From: Lutimaribacter_A marinistellae
GTDB lineage: Bacteria; Pseudomonadota; Alphaproteobacteria; Rhodobacterales; Rhodobacteraceae
Assembly: GCF_042648365.1 (NCBI RefSeq)
Contig: NZ_JBHRXI010000004.1
Coordinates: forward strand, 310,001-374,000
DNA length: 64,000 bases
Reading direction: 5' to 3'
Shown here: piece by piece, positions 6,844 through 15,551 of the stretch
Position numbering within the stretch: the stretch's first letter is position 1
Layout of the letters: each line of letters begins with the position of its first letter
Program-made: the position numbers and the translations under genes
The notes under the pieces: generated by a model
Databases searched by the model: none
The model's input: only the letters and a program-made list of their open reading frames with translations
What the model was told of the DNA's origin: nothing

Positions 6844-9432
6844 TTACCTCAATGGCGATGTGCCGGGCATAGGACCGGACTGTTGTCGCAGGTCCGTAAG
6901 ATTCGCACCTCCCAACGCTGCTCCCAACGCATCGGCGGCACTTGGCGGGGACTTCCCCGAGAGGGCGGCATCGATGCGGAGGGCGAGTTCCTCGTAATGA
7001 CCGGACACTGCTGGATCTTCGCTTCCTCCTGCCGCGGCACGCAGCCGGGTGGCCAATTGAGGCAGACGCGCTCGCGCCCAAGACGGATAGGCTGTTTCGG
7101 CTCCGGTCGAAGCTGAAGTGTTCAACTGGTCAGCGTCGGCTCCGAGGAGCGTCGCCAGAAACGTGAGCGTGCCGCGAGGTGCGGGCGGCGCCACAAGCAC
7201 GTCCCAGGTCGATTGGACAAAGGCCGATTGCATCGCCCTGCGGCGCGGGTCGGACTCGCCCAGATCGTCGAAGAGCGCGGCGAGCATGTCATCGCCCAGA
7301 TCCACCGGGCCATAGGCGTCGGGATCGCGGCGTTGCTGTTCGTCCAAGAGTCCGAGCCTTACGCCGGTCAGAAGGAGCGACACGGATTGCGCCGCCGCCC
7401 CGTCAAGCGTCAGGCGCGCTCCTGCCGGTTCCAGGCTGTCAATAAGCTCCGGCATCTCGAACATGTCGAGCGCGTCCGGCACCTCTTCGAGCACGAAGCG
7501 CACCGACCGGCGCTGCTCCGCCGCGGGAACCGGGCGATACCGCGCTGTATTCACCGGCTCGTCATAGACACCGCCCACGTTGGCCAGAACACTCTGCACG
7601 AAGCTGAAGTAGCGCGAGAGTGCTTGGTCGTACGCAGCGCGGATCACGTCATCGTCATTGCCGCTCGCGTCCCGAAGATTTGCGAGCGCCAAGTAGAGAC
7701 GGGCCGTGACGAGCCGGGTTGCCTCTACCCTGTCGGAAGCCGTGTTTTCACGCTGCACACGCGGGTCATTGCCCTGACGGGATTCCGACGGCATCTCTGC
7801 TGCGGCCCATCGTAGGGGTCGGTTGTTCAGGGAACGTTCTATGAGCTTGCTGAGCCCCACTTTGGTCTCTTGCGCATCGCCGAAATCGCGATAGCCATAC
7901 TCGATGGCAAGGCGGTCATAGGCGGTGATCCTTGGATAGAAGGTCTCGACGCCATCGCCGGGCTGTGCAGCCTGGTTCCAGCGCCCGTAGGCCATGATGG
8001 ACCCGTTTGGTCCGTTCGCGGCCATGAAGTCCGGGTCGCGCTGCTGCGCGATGCTCCAGACGGTCGAGGCCAAGTGATTGTGGCGCAGGCCAAGAGTGTG
8101 GCCGACCTCATGCGCGATCACGTAGCGCATCAATTCGCCCTGCAACTCGGGGGATAGCGGAAGGTTGTTGGCCTCCTCATCGACCGCGTTGTGCAGGAGG
8201 TAGTAATAAGTCTCGAAAAACGGCACCACCGACGGCCAGACGAGGATATGTGCCGACAGGATCTCGCCAGACCGTGGGTCGTAGATGACCGGCCCCATGG
8301 CATTCGCCACTTCCTGCGGCAGCCAGCGCACGACATTGATGCGCGCGTCCTCGGCCGACCATTCGGGATCTTCCTCAGGCGTCGGTGCGTCGCGCGCCAC
8401 GATCGCGTTGGAAAATCCTGCGGCCTCGAAGGCCAAGTTCCACATCTCGATCCCTTCTTTGACGTAGGGACGCCACCGATCCGGGATGCCTTGGCCGATG
8501 TAGTAGACGAGCGGTTGAACCGGATCGGACAGCCCGCTGGCGTTCGGATCTGCGCGCTCCAACCGGTGGCGCAGGATATAGTTGACGTCGCGCACCGGAG
8601 TATCATCGCCGAACTCAACGAAAGATGTGCTGAAGTATCCCATGTATGGCGACGCTATGCGTGGTGTCATCGGCTCTTCCGGCAGGATCGCCAAAGAATG
8701 CCCAACGATCATGGATTGCGATGATCCGTCCGGCGAAGCAAAGGTCAGATGAGACCGGATAGAGAGGTTCTCGGGGAAAGATCTTGCCCGTTCGATCCAC
8801 GATCTGGACGGATCGTGGATAGGCGGGCCGAGCGGACCAGCCAGAACGGAGGCGGCCGCCAGGGGGCCGCCGATGTCGGAGGAAAACACGTCGGTGACAT
8901 CCATCAGGAGCTTACCGTCCGGTCCCTCCGCCAGGATCGGCATGCCAAATAGGACAGAACCCAGCGTGACGCTTTCGACGGCAAGCTGAATCGGGGCAAG
9001 CTTGGCTTTGGATAAGGGGCCTGCATTGGACACGGCCGCGCGGCGCGCGCTCTCGCCGGCCAGGTCGCGTACGAAAATCGTGTCTCCGCGCCGCTCGAGT
9101 CTGACGACCGTTTCACCAATCGCGTTCCCGCCGCTGCTGATGACACCAACGGGGAGGCTGACCGCTTCCGCGTACCACATGAATATCCGGTTGAGCAGGT
9201 CAGGGGGCAGCGTGAGAAATGTCTGGCCGTCCTTTTCCCAAAGCTGGCCTGGCCCTTCACCCAGTTGTGTCGCGCCAGCAAGTGTCTTGGCGTAAGGGTC
9301 TGCATCTCCCGCAACCTCCGTGGCATCTGCTTCGGATGTGCCAGCTTGATCCGTCGCGTCTTGCTGCGCGAAAGCGGTTTGACTGACGAACGCCATGAAA
9401 AGGACCGCGACGTGTAGGTTCAATTTTTTCAT
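6844..9432 (-). CDS. zinc metalloprotease, DUF5117/DUF4953 type
   Basis: An 862-residue exported protease-like protein. ATG 9432 was chosen because it begins a clean signal peptide, MKKLNLHVAVLFMAFVSQTAFA; the frame also extends further upstream. The zinc-binding motif is intact near residue 440: HEVGHTLGLRHNH, an extended HExxH of the metzincin type. A second family feature, GSIMAYGRW, follows it and resembles a Met-turn region. The length and motif context fit the DUF5117/DUF4953 zinc-dependent metalloprotease family of large secreted proteins whose substrates are unknown. It is transcribed toward the SH3b/transpeptidase cluster and ends convergently with it. Confidence 0.85.
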   Translation of the reverse strand: MKKLNLHVAVLFMAFVSQTAFAQQDATDQAGTSEADATEVAGDADPYAKTLAGATQLGEGPGQLWEKDGQTFLTLPPDLLNRIFMWYAEAVSLPVGVISSGGNAIGETVVRLERRGDTIFVRDLAGESARRAAVSNAGPLSKAKLAPIQLAVESVTLGSVLFGMPILAEGPDGKLLMDVTDVFSSDIGGPLAAASVLAGPLGPPIHDPSRSWIERARSFPENLSIRSHLTFASPDGSSQSMIVGHSLAILPEEPMTPRIASPYMGYFSTSFVEFGDDTPVRDVNYILRHRLERADPNASGLSDPVQPLVYYIGQGIPDRWRPYVKEGIEMWNLAFEAAGFSNAIVARDAPTPEEDPEWSAEDARINVVRWLPQEVANAMGPVIYDPRSGEILSAHILVWPSVVPFFETYYYLLHNAVDEEANNLPLSPELQGELMRYVIAHEVGHTLGLRHNHLASTVWSIAQQRDPDFMAANGPNGSIMAYGRWNQAAQPGDGVETFYPRITAYDRLAIEYGYRDFGDAQETKVGLSKLIERSLNNRPLRWAAAEMPSESRQGNDPRVQRENTASDRVEATRLVTARLYLALANLRDASGNDDDVIRAAYDQALSRYFSFVQSVLANVGGVYDEPVNTARYRPVPAAEQRRSVRFVLEEVPDALDMFEMPELIDSLEPAGARLTLDGAAAQSVSLLLTGVRLGLLDEQQRRDPDAYGPVDLGDDMLAALFDDLGESDPRRRAMQSAFVQSTWDVLVAPPAPRGTLTFLATLLGADADQLNTSASTGAETAYPSWARARLPQLATRLRAAAGGSEDPAVSGHYEELALRIDAALSGKSPPSAADALGAALGGANLTDLRQQSGPMPGTSPLR

Positions 9433-9612
9433 AGCGTCTTGCTCTCTGATGTTGCGTTGCTGGCAAAGCTTAGCACATTTTCGGATCACGAAACGAACGC
9501 GAACGAAGAGCTTCGTCTCGTCGGGCATGTGGCGGCAGTGCAAACGTGATAGTCTCCACGCACATGTTAGATGTGATTAACGTGGACGCAGTTGTTTATG
9601 GTTCGGTCGAGT

Positions 9613-10233
9613 TTACGGCCCCTGCAACTTCATTCTGCGCAAGGCTTCAGGGCCCGGGGAGAGAGAGGACTCCCATCCAACCCAATCGCCCCCCGCACCC
9701 ATGTAACCGCTATACAGTTTTGCGATGAGGTGCGGATCGGACCTGATCGTATCCCAGCCCATCATCCGCATCTCGGGATGGCGCAAACGAAGATGCTCAA
9801 GCACCAGAGAGGCTCCCCAATCCGCCAAAGCGGGTTGCTCCGAAAAATACGAGATTGACGCAAGCGCTTCGTCTGGTTCAGCATCGACAAGCACAAGGTA
9901 ACCCGCAGAGATCGCCCACGGAAAGATGTCCTCCATCGTGCTGGCCTTGATGCGATAAGGACCCACCGAAAAGTCGAGCTTCTTGACTGCTGCGGGCCAC
10001 AGCAAGGCCAGTATGTCTTCGCCCTCTTCGGCGAGCCTGCGAGGCATCGAAAGCGAAGCATAGTATTGAGCTTCGGCTGATCTCACAGCCTCGGTCACTT
10101 CGACGGGAACCTCGGGATAAGTGACGCGGAAATCAACGGAGGCCAGCGCCATGACGCGCATATGCAGAAAGACCGTCACCAATACGGTCGCGATCACAGC
10201 AGTGACAATTGTGGTCAGGACAACCAGCTTCAT
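9613..10233 (-). CDS. hypothetical membrane-anchored protein
   Basis: A 206-residue protein with a single N-terminal hydrophobic helix (VVLTTIVTAVIATVLVTVFL). The C-terminal part is soluble, ends RRMKLQGP and is rich in short helices. The remaining sequence lacks recognised motifs. It was probably retained in the inner membrane with the bulk in the periplasm. It lies upstream of the metalloprotease on the same strand, with about 180 bp between them. No function can be assigned. Confidence 0.55.
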   Translation of the reverse strand: MKLVVLTTIVTAVIATVLVTVFLHMRVMALASVDFRVTYPEVPVEVTEAVRSAEAQYYASLSMPRRLAEEGEDILALLWPAAVKKLDFSVGPYRIKASTMEDIFPWAISAGYLVLVDAEPDEALASISYFSEQPALADWGASLVLEHLRLRHPEMRMMGWDTIRSDPHLIAKLYSGYMGAGGDWVGWESSLSPGPEALRRMKLQGP

Positions 10234-10583
10234 TTCAATATCCGACCCTCGCGATCTGATGTCGCGCAGCAGCCGTCCTTAGGCGTTTTCACTTCTATTC
10301 GACGAAATGGTTCCAAGCTTCAGCATTGGCCGCTAAAGGCCAATAAGCAACCAAAAGTCGATATCTCGAAAGAAGTAAACAAAAGGCCTCCTTGACTCGG
10401 TAAACACGACCCGCTGGCGGTCTGCACAGCAAGACGGTCTTCTTTATCGAGCTCGAAACGGCCACCTTCGCTTGCCTCGCTGAAAGCGAACCAGCACTCA
10501 ACTTCCAAAACCAACCGGGCTTTCAACAGAATGACACCGCAGCGGACCTATGGCGCTCCCTCGACTGGCATTGACGGGAGCGG
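10234..10583. other. intergenic region, no gene seen
   Basis: A 350-bp stretch between two minus-strand genes. Overlapping frames of 60-77 codons on both strands are rich in rare combinations and show no domain. The part next to 10234 should hold the promoter of the 9613-10233 gene. No clear terminator or repeat was seen. Confidence 0.4.
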
Positions 10584-10991
10584 TTAGCGAATGGAAACGT
10601 TTATCGAATACCCGACCGTCTTGCCGGTATCACGGTCGTTACCCATCAGGTAAACGCGTATTGCCCAGTCGCCGTCTTCCGGCAGCACGACCTTACCGTC
10701 CATTTCACCCGTCATCGAGGAATTGTAGAGGGCCGGAAAATCCTCGCCCGCGGGCAATACGTTGAAGTTGGCAATGCCGTTGCCGTTGGTACCAGTCACT
10801 TTCAGCGAGACGGTCATGGTCTGGCCTCCACGAGCACCGAGCACATAGTCGATGTATTCTTCGCCAATGATGGTGCCATTGATCGTGGCGCCGGACGTAC
10901 CAGACTCGAAGTGAATGGGTACGCTGTCTTGTGCGACGAGCGGGGTGGCGAGCAATAAGCCGACGACGAGCGACATGCTGCGTAAAAACAT
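10584..10991 (-). CDS. secreted protein resembling g-type lysozyme inhibitor (PliG)
   Basis: A 135-residue protein with signal peptide MFLRSMSLVVGLLLATPLVA. The mature part is a single domain of about 110 residues with the pattern VPIHFESGTSGATINGTI, YVLGARGGQTMTVSL, LPEDGDWAIRVYL and a final YSINVSI. The order of these blocks matches my memory of E. coli PliG (F-x-x-G-x-S-x-A, A-x-x-GQ, LP-x-x-G-x-x-x-x-RV, KT-x-x-Y). It also matches the C-terminus of the SH3b protein at 1236-2159 (YVLGARNGQ). If correct, it would protect peptidoglycan from lysozyme in the periplasm. Similar folds occur in pre-peptidase C-terminal domains, so inhibitor activity is not certain. Confidence 0.6.
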   Translation of the reverse strand: MFLRSMSLVVGLLLATPLVAQDSVPIHFESGTSGATINGTIIGEEYIDYVLGARGGQTMTVSLKVTGTNGNGIANFNVLPAGEDFPALYNSSMTGEMDGKVVLPEDGDWAIRVYLMGNDRDTGKTVGYSINVSIR

Positions 10992-11177
10992 GGAGTGTCT
11001 CCTCAGTTACAGGTCATCGGGGTACCAATGCAGACATAGCAGGCAGCGGTCTGACCATGCGAGGCCCCTTTCAGATATGTCGCGAGGAGAAGTCTGCGTC
11101 ACGTTTACTCCGTCCACCGACTTGAGAGCGCGTGGTTTGCCGGGGTTTGCCGAAGTCAAGACGGTGGCCGGTCTGCT

Positions 11178-12179
11178 CTATCCTGCCGGCTCGATCTTCA
11201 CCTCTTCGTTGATCCGCTCGACATAGTCCGAAATCGCCTCGGCGCTTACGGGCTGATAGAGGCGGATGACCTGCGTCCAACCCGGCTGCACATCGATGTT
11301 GTTGGGCTGACCGGGGCAGTTGTAGCGGAAGGTGACCGAGCCATCGTCGTCGGTCTCTGCCGCACGGTTGTTCAGCGCGAAGTTCTCCTCCACGATCCAG
11401 CTGTCGGCGCTGTAGGTTGTGACTGAGAAGAAAGCCCCCTCGTCGAATTTCAGGGGCGGCCGTGGGAGCGTCATTGCCGAGCAGGCTCCTTCGGCGGCCG
11501 CGCCCTCCGGTACGATGGTCGAGATATAGACGGCGTCCTCGTAGGGCAGCCCGCCCCAGCCCACCGCCGTGGCGATCAGGAACATCTCCGGATCAACGTC
11601 CTCGGGGCGGCCAAAGAACAGCTCTGGCTTGTCGGCCTCACCCGCACGAGCCACAAGCGACGCACGCACCGCGTCGAGACTCTCGCTGTCGAAACCCTTG
11701 GGTGTGTAAGGTTCGGCAGAGGCAGCTTCGATCGAAAAGGCGTCCTGGTGAGCATGGGCTTCGGCCACGCCATCCTCGTCGGTCGATTTCAACCCTGTGC
11801 GCATGTTGAGGAAGACGTAGCGACCCGTTGTCAGGTCCTCGGGCGTCAAGGTGACGCTCTCGCCGGCATAGAGCACGTGCAAGGTATAGTGGGCCTCGTC
11901 GATGATCTGGATCATCGTGAGGTAGTCCCAGTCCGGGTTGGTGATCGTCACCCCGCCTTGCGTATCGACCAGGGCATGGCTGTAGAGAACATCCTTGTTC
12001 TCGGTGATGACGAACTGGTTGTCCGGACTCGAGGGTTCCCGTGAATGACGGATCGTGTTGACGGCGTGCTCGGCGGAGTGCTCCGCCATGTATTTGTCGG
12101 TCTCGGCAATGGTGAAGTTCTCGAGTGTGACCTCGATGCTCTCAGCGATGGCCTGACCGGCGAACAGCGTAGCGATCAA
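11178..12179 (-). CDS. DUF1254-type protein with disrupted N-terminus
   Basis: A 333-codon frame starting at TTG 12179. The body matches the DUF1254/DUF1214 family and the neighbouring 12206-13210 gene: DVLYSHALVDTQGGVTITNP, then a long middle region, and a C-terminal GWTQVIRLYQP. A better start is ATG 12206, which has GAGGAGG upstream and overlaps the preceding gene's stop (TGATG). That frame reads Met-Ala-Thr-TGA before continuing in the same frame into LPTISLIATLFAGQAIA, a clear signal peptide. Codon 4 is therefore an in-frame TGA. It may be a nonsense mutation, a sequence error, or bypassed by the TTG. Function of the family is poorly known; the protein is probably periplasmic. Confidence 0.7.
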   Translation of the reverse strand: MIATLFAGQAIAESIEVTLENFTIAETDKYMAEHSAEHAVNTIRHSREPSSPDNQFVITENKDVLYSHALVDTQGGVTITNPDWDYLTMIQIIDEAHYTLHVLYAGESVTLTPEDLTTGRYVFLNMRTGLKSTDEDGVAEAHAHQDAFSIEAASAEPYTPKGFDSESLDAVRASLVARAGEADKPELFFGRPEDVDPEMFLIATAVGWGGLPYEDAVYISTIVPEGAAAEGACSAMTLPRPPLKFDEGAFFSVTTYSADSWIVEENFALNNRAAETDDDGSVTFRYNCPGQPNNIDVQPGWTQVIRLYQPVSAEAISDYVERINEEVKIEPAG

Positions 12180-12205
12180 TGAAATGGTCGGAAGTCAGGT
12201 CGCCA

Positions 12206-13210
12206 TCACGAGGCCTCCTCGACTTCGGGCAAGGTATAGGTCCGGTCGAGAACGGCTTGTCCCGGACGGTAGATGCGCATCAGGAAGTTCCAGCCCTCGC
12301 TGATATCGACCCGGTTCGGCTGCGCGCCGCACAGATCCTCGGAGCCGAAATGCACGGTGAAGGTGCCATCGTCGTTCAGCGTCACGTTGCGGTCGTTGAC
12401 GATGTTGGTGTCGCTTTCCATGAAGCCGTCGGCGCCGTAGACGGTGATCGACCAGAAGGCATCGTTCGGCGGAACCTCGTAGGTCGCGGTGTAGCAGGCC
12501 TCGGCCGAGGCGGGGCCGGTGTAGTTGATGTAGACCGCGTCCTTCTCTGGAAAGAGCCCCCAAGCACCTGCGACTGCAAGGTGGCGTGTCTCCTCGTTCA
12601 CCTCGCCGCGCGGGCCCATCCAGTCGGGCTCGTACTGGCTGAACTTCTGGAATTGCTTCTCGTACTCGGCGCGCAGGGCGAGCATGCTGTCCACGTCCCA
12701 TTGCGGTTCGGGGAAGAGGTCGTGGCTCGCGGCTTCGATGACGAACTTGTTCTGCATTTCATTGACGAGCGCCACATCCGCCGGATCGCTCGGGTCCATG
12801 ATCTGGATACGCATGATCAGGGAGACATATTTGGTGTCGCCCGGAATTTCATGAGTGCCGGGCTCGTAGAACACCACGGGCGCATAGTGGTCGTTGTCGA
12901 TTACGAGGATCGAGAAATAGCGGTCATCCGGAAACTCAGGGATCGTGATCGTCGCGCCGCCCTCGGTATCGACCACCGAGCCGGCATAGAGCGTATCGCG
13001 GTTCATCCGCACTACGGCCTGCGCGTCCAGTGGCGTCGGCTTGCGGATGTAGTAGAAGCGGTTCACATCGCTTCCGGCATTGAGTTGGAACTGAGCGAAG
13101 GACATGTCGACCTCTGCCCGAATATAGCTCTCGGGCGTGACCGTTTCCTGCGCCAGCGCGGGTGCTGCGGCGAGTGCGATGAGGCTCGCAGATTTCGCAA
13201 TTCTCTTCAT
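12206..13210 (-). CDS. DUF1254/DUF1214-type periplasmic protein
   Basis: A 334-residue protein with signal peptide MKRIAKSASLIALAAAPALA. DUF1254 hallmarks are an early NRDTLYAGSVVDTEGGATI block and a middle block YFSILVIDNDHYAPVV. A C-terminal DUF1214-like part has FWSITVYGADGFM and GWNFLMRIYRPG. It is the first gene of a pair with the paralogue at 11178-12179; its stop overlaps that gene's natural ATG. It is divergent from a Crp/Fnr-type regulator, and the 150-bp intergenic region contains two inverted repeats, so the regulator probably controls this pair. Biochemical role unknown. Confidence 0.75.
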   Translation of the reverse strand: MKRIAKSASLIALAAAPALAQETVTPESYIRAEVDMSFAQFQLNAGSDVNRFYYIRKPTPLDAQAVVRMNRDTLYAGSVVDTEGGATITIPEFPDDRYFSILVIDNDHYAPVVFYEPGTHEIPGDTKYVSLIMRIQIMDPSDPADVALVNEMQNKFVIEAASHDLFPEPQWDVDSMLALRAEYEKQFQKFSQYEPDWMGPRGEVNEETRHLAVAGAWGLFPEKDAVYINYTGPASAEACYTATYEVPPNDAFWSITVYGADGFMESDTNIVNDRNVTLNDDGTFTVHFGSEDLCGAQPNRVDISEGWNFLMRIYRPGQAVLDRTYTLPEVEEAS

Positions 13211-13306
13211 TCAATCCTCCTGGTCCTCGGCCCAGATAAATGTCCCAGACATGCAATTAGCTGGATTCGTCGTCATGCCAATCGATAGCAGGATTGTCGC
13301 CCGAAG

Positions 13307-13346
13307 TTTGACAGCCAGTTGTCAAAGTTGTCCGCTCTTCGGACAA
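13307..13346. promoter_or_regulatory. two adjacent inverted repeats upstream of Crp-like gene
   Basis: The first repeat is TTTGACA-N6-TGTCAAA at 13307-13326 and the second is TTGTCCG-N5-CGGACAA at 13328-13346. Both have perfect 7-bp arms. They lie in the divergent region between the DUF1254 pair and a Crp/Fnr-type regulator, just upstream of its best ribosome binding site. The first resembles a Crp/Fnr half-site arrangement (TTGAC and GTCAA) but with wider spacing than the canonical FNR box. Autoregulation by the 13364 gene product is a reasonable inference. Confidence 0.5.
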
Positions 13347-13363
13347 AACACGTGGAGGTGATC

Positions 13364-14065
13364 TTGGAGCGAGATACAGGTACGGAGATCCTATCGACCC
13401 AGGGTTGGCTTGCCTCGGTCGATCCGGCGTTTCGGACGGAACTGCTTTCAAATGCAGCATGGCGCCATTTCGCGACTGGCGCGCAGATTACTTTGGCGGG
13501 AGACGAGGATGGAGACCTCATCGGCCTCGCCAAGGGATTCATTTCTTTCCATGTATCGTTCGGTCAGCCGGCCTCGCCAATTCTCCATGTCGCACCGCCT
13601 GTCTTCTGGATGGGCTACCGGCCGATTGTCTCGGAACAGGCGCGGATCGCAACTGCCGTGGCACGATCACCGGTATGGTGCGCTGCAATCCCGCGTCGAC
13701 GGGTGCTTGCGATGCTGGACGCGCATCCGGAATGGTGGCGCCATTTCGTGGCCCTTGCGCTTTCGTACGGAGATACTGCAGCGCTCGCGGGCGCAGACCT
13801 GCTGATTGCAGAGACCGAATCCCGTCTGATTGCCGTGCTTCTGCGCTTTGCCGGTGCCAGAAGCGAGGCTTCTGACGCCGGCGGAATGGTCTCCATTCCT
13901 GTGACCCAGCAGGATCTCGCCGGTGCCGCCAATCTGTCACGCAATTGGACCGGGACGATCCTGAGACGCTTGGCAAAGCGCGGTCTTGTGGAAACGAAGT
14001 ACAACGGCATAACGCTTGTTGATCAGGGAGCCTTGCAAGCGATTCTTGAAAAAGTTGGAGCGTAA
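13364..14065 (+). CDS. Crp/Fnr-family transcriptional regulator
   Basis: About 233 residues. The N-terminal 130 residues fit a cyclic-nucleotide-binding-type beta barrel (ITLAGDEDGDLIGLAKGF, VFWMG). The C-terminus carries the Crp winged helix: VTQQDLAGAANLSRNWTGTI followed by LRRLAKRGLVETKYNGI. TTG 13364 was preferred because GGAGGTG lies just before it. The frame is open back to TTG 13319, but that start lies inside an inverted repeat and lacks a ribosome binding site. No Fnr-type N-terminal cysteine cluster is visible. It is divergent from the DUF1254 pair, which it probably regulates. Confidence 0.75.
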   Translation: MERDTGTEILSTQGWLASVDPAFRTELLSNAAWRHFATGAQITLAGDEDGDLIGLAKGFISFHVSFGQPASPILHVAPPVFWMGYRPIVSEQARIATAVARSPVWCAAIPRRRVLAMLDAHPEWWRHFVALALSYGDTAALAGADLLIAETESRLIAVLLRFAGARSEASDAGGMVSIPVTQQDLAGAANLSRNWTGTILRRLAKRGLVETKYNGITLVDQGALQAILEKVGA

Positions 14066-14185
14066 TCGTCGGCGTTTCGAAATTGGCGAATCTGTGATTA
14101 GGAAGCAGATACCAAGCGAAGAACTGGAAGCCAGTCGCCGACGAACCCGACATTCACGCCAAGTGCGGCGAATGGCCGATCTCCG

Positions 14186-14656
14186 CCCTTTCCCTTCGAT
14201 GAGCTGCATATCCCGAGCTACTCGGCGAAGCCCCGTGGCATCATCCGACAGGCCGACACGCAAGAGCTGCCGGTAGGTGTCAACGAGAGCTGGCTCAAGA
14301 TGACGCGTTGCGCCAAAATCAAGCAGGATGATCTTTCCGGTCTAGGAATTGTATTGGAAGTTCGCGAAATTTGGATCGCTTTGGATGACGTTGAACTCGA
14401 AGACCTCTCGAAGCGTCAGATCGATCAGGTGCTGAACAATGTCGTCACGCTTGCTTTGCGAGGCCGTTGCCGCCGTCTCGATGGGCTGGCCATCGAGATA
14501 GGACATGACGAGGATTTCTCTTGTGCTCCACTCCTGGTGAAACTCCGGTACCGCAAAGGTCGAAGTGCCCTCCAGCAGCGCCACTAGATCAAAAAAATTT
14601 TGCTCTCTCAAACCTTTACCATAGGTGATGGCACAGTTGCCCACCTTTTGGCCCAC
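14186..14656 (-). pseudogene. broken ABC1/UbiB (AarF)-type kinase gene
   Basis: The minus-strand frame from 14656 encodes family blocks in the right order: VPEFHQEWSTREILVMSYLDG, LTLREVFEFNVIQSDPNFAN, then an in-frame TAG at 14342-14344. The same frame continues past the stop as GKIILLDFGATRHLEP and YRQLLRVGLSDDATGL. These correspond to the catalytic DPN-x-x-N-like and DFG segments of atypical ABC1/UbiB kinases, which support ubiquinone synthesis or lipid homeostasis. The N-terminal half of the family (about 250 residues) is missing, and the frame degrades after about 14186. The gene is therefore truncated at the 5' end and carries a nonsense codon. The surrounding 14066-14185 and 14657-14924 stretches show no other gene. 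Confidence 0.75.
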
Positions 14657-14924
14657 CCGGCGCGAACTTAATTGTTTCGAGTCGGAGCAAGGCAGTTTGC
14701 TTGGGACGCAGATGCCGTATTACTTGTTGCTCTGCCTTCGGAGCGACTCACAACACCAAACAGGTCCAGCCTCGCCATTGCTGTCGAGGCGCCAGCTCAG
14801 ATACGAAAATCTCGTGCTCCCTACTACCTTAAACGGAGCGGGTTAAGCGAGTTGGTCGGCTGATGTTTGCCTCAGGTAACCTCAACGCAACAAATGCATC
14901 ACGCAAGCTTCATGTCGGCTCGAT

Positions 14925-15551
14925 TCAGTGCGGATCGTCGTCTGTGGACAGGATGACATCTGGTTTAACAGATTTCACAATCACAAAATTTGCGTTTTTC
15001 ATGTCATTCTTGCCAGCGCGCGCAGCTGCTTGCTCTGGTGACATGCCTTGATCCAGCCAGCGCCTGATGAGACGCTTTTCGAGAACGCTCAGAGGAACCT
15101 CAAGGCCGACGGTTAGATCAAACTCTGCGGCAAGCCTATTCCACGGGGGCGTGTCAAGCAGCAGGTAGTTCCCTTCCACAATAACGATGCGCACCGCCTT
15201 GGCCAATTGCCCGCCTTTCGGGATGGTTTTGTCGAGCGCCCTGTCGAACGTTGGGTAACCTATTTCTTCTTCGCTTCGAAGGCTGCGCACCAACTCGGCA
15301 AACCCGTCCGCATCGAAAGTATCTGGCGCGCCTTTGCGGTGGAGGCGCCCCATCTGTTCAAGTTCGGCATTGTCCCGATGAAACCCGTCCATCGGAAGCA
15401 CGGCTGCATCAGCCAACTGTGCGGCAAGCTCCTCTGCAAGCGTCGACTTTCCAGAGCCCGGCGCCCCTGCGATTGCGATGAGGATTCGCGCCTTGCCCTT
15501 CGCTTTTTCGGCAATCAGCTCCAACAGTTCTAGTTTGGTTAAACGCATCAT
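14925..15551 (-). CDS. P-loop kinase, uridine kinase/FrcK-like
   Basis: A 208-residue cytoplasmic kinase. Walker A is GAPGSGKST near residue 30. VLPMDGFHRDN and a later IVIVEGNYLLL form the substrate-site and Walker-B-like segments of the uridine kinase/pantothenate kinase superfamily. It is the last gene of the polyol operon; its ATG overlaps the mtlK stop by four bases. Sugar operons of related bacteria carry similar small kinases (for example FrcK with fructose transport genes). A role in phosphorylating a sugar or polyol intermediate is therefore inferred, but the substrate is not known. Confidence 0.75.
   Translation of the reverse strand: MMRLTKLELLELIAEKAKGKARILIAIAGAPGSGKSTLAEELAAQLADAAVLPMDGFHRDNAELEQMGRLHRKGAPDTFDADGFAELVRSLRSEEEIGYPTFDRALDKTIPKGGQLAKAVRIVIVEGNYLLLDTPPWNRLAAEFDLTVGLEVPLSVLEKRLIRRWLDQGMSPEQAAARAGKNDMKNANFVIVKSVKPDVILSTDDDPH

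Noticed and set aside
7213..7815. 200-codon + strand frame inside the metalloprotease region
   Set aside because: Antisense to the HExxH metalloprotease gene, whose motifs are clear; composition typical of a shadow frame.
12179..13288. 369-codon + strand frame opposite the DUF1254 gene
   Set aside because: Antisense to a gene with signal peptide and family motifs; valine/histidine/aspartate-rich shadow.
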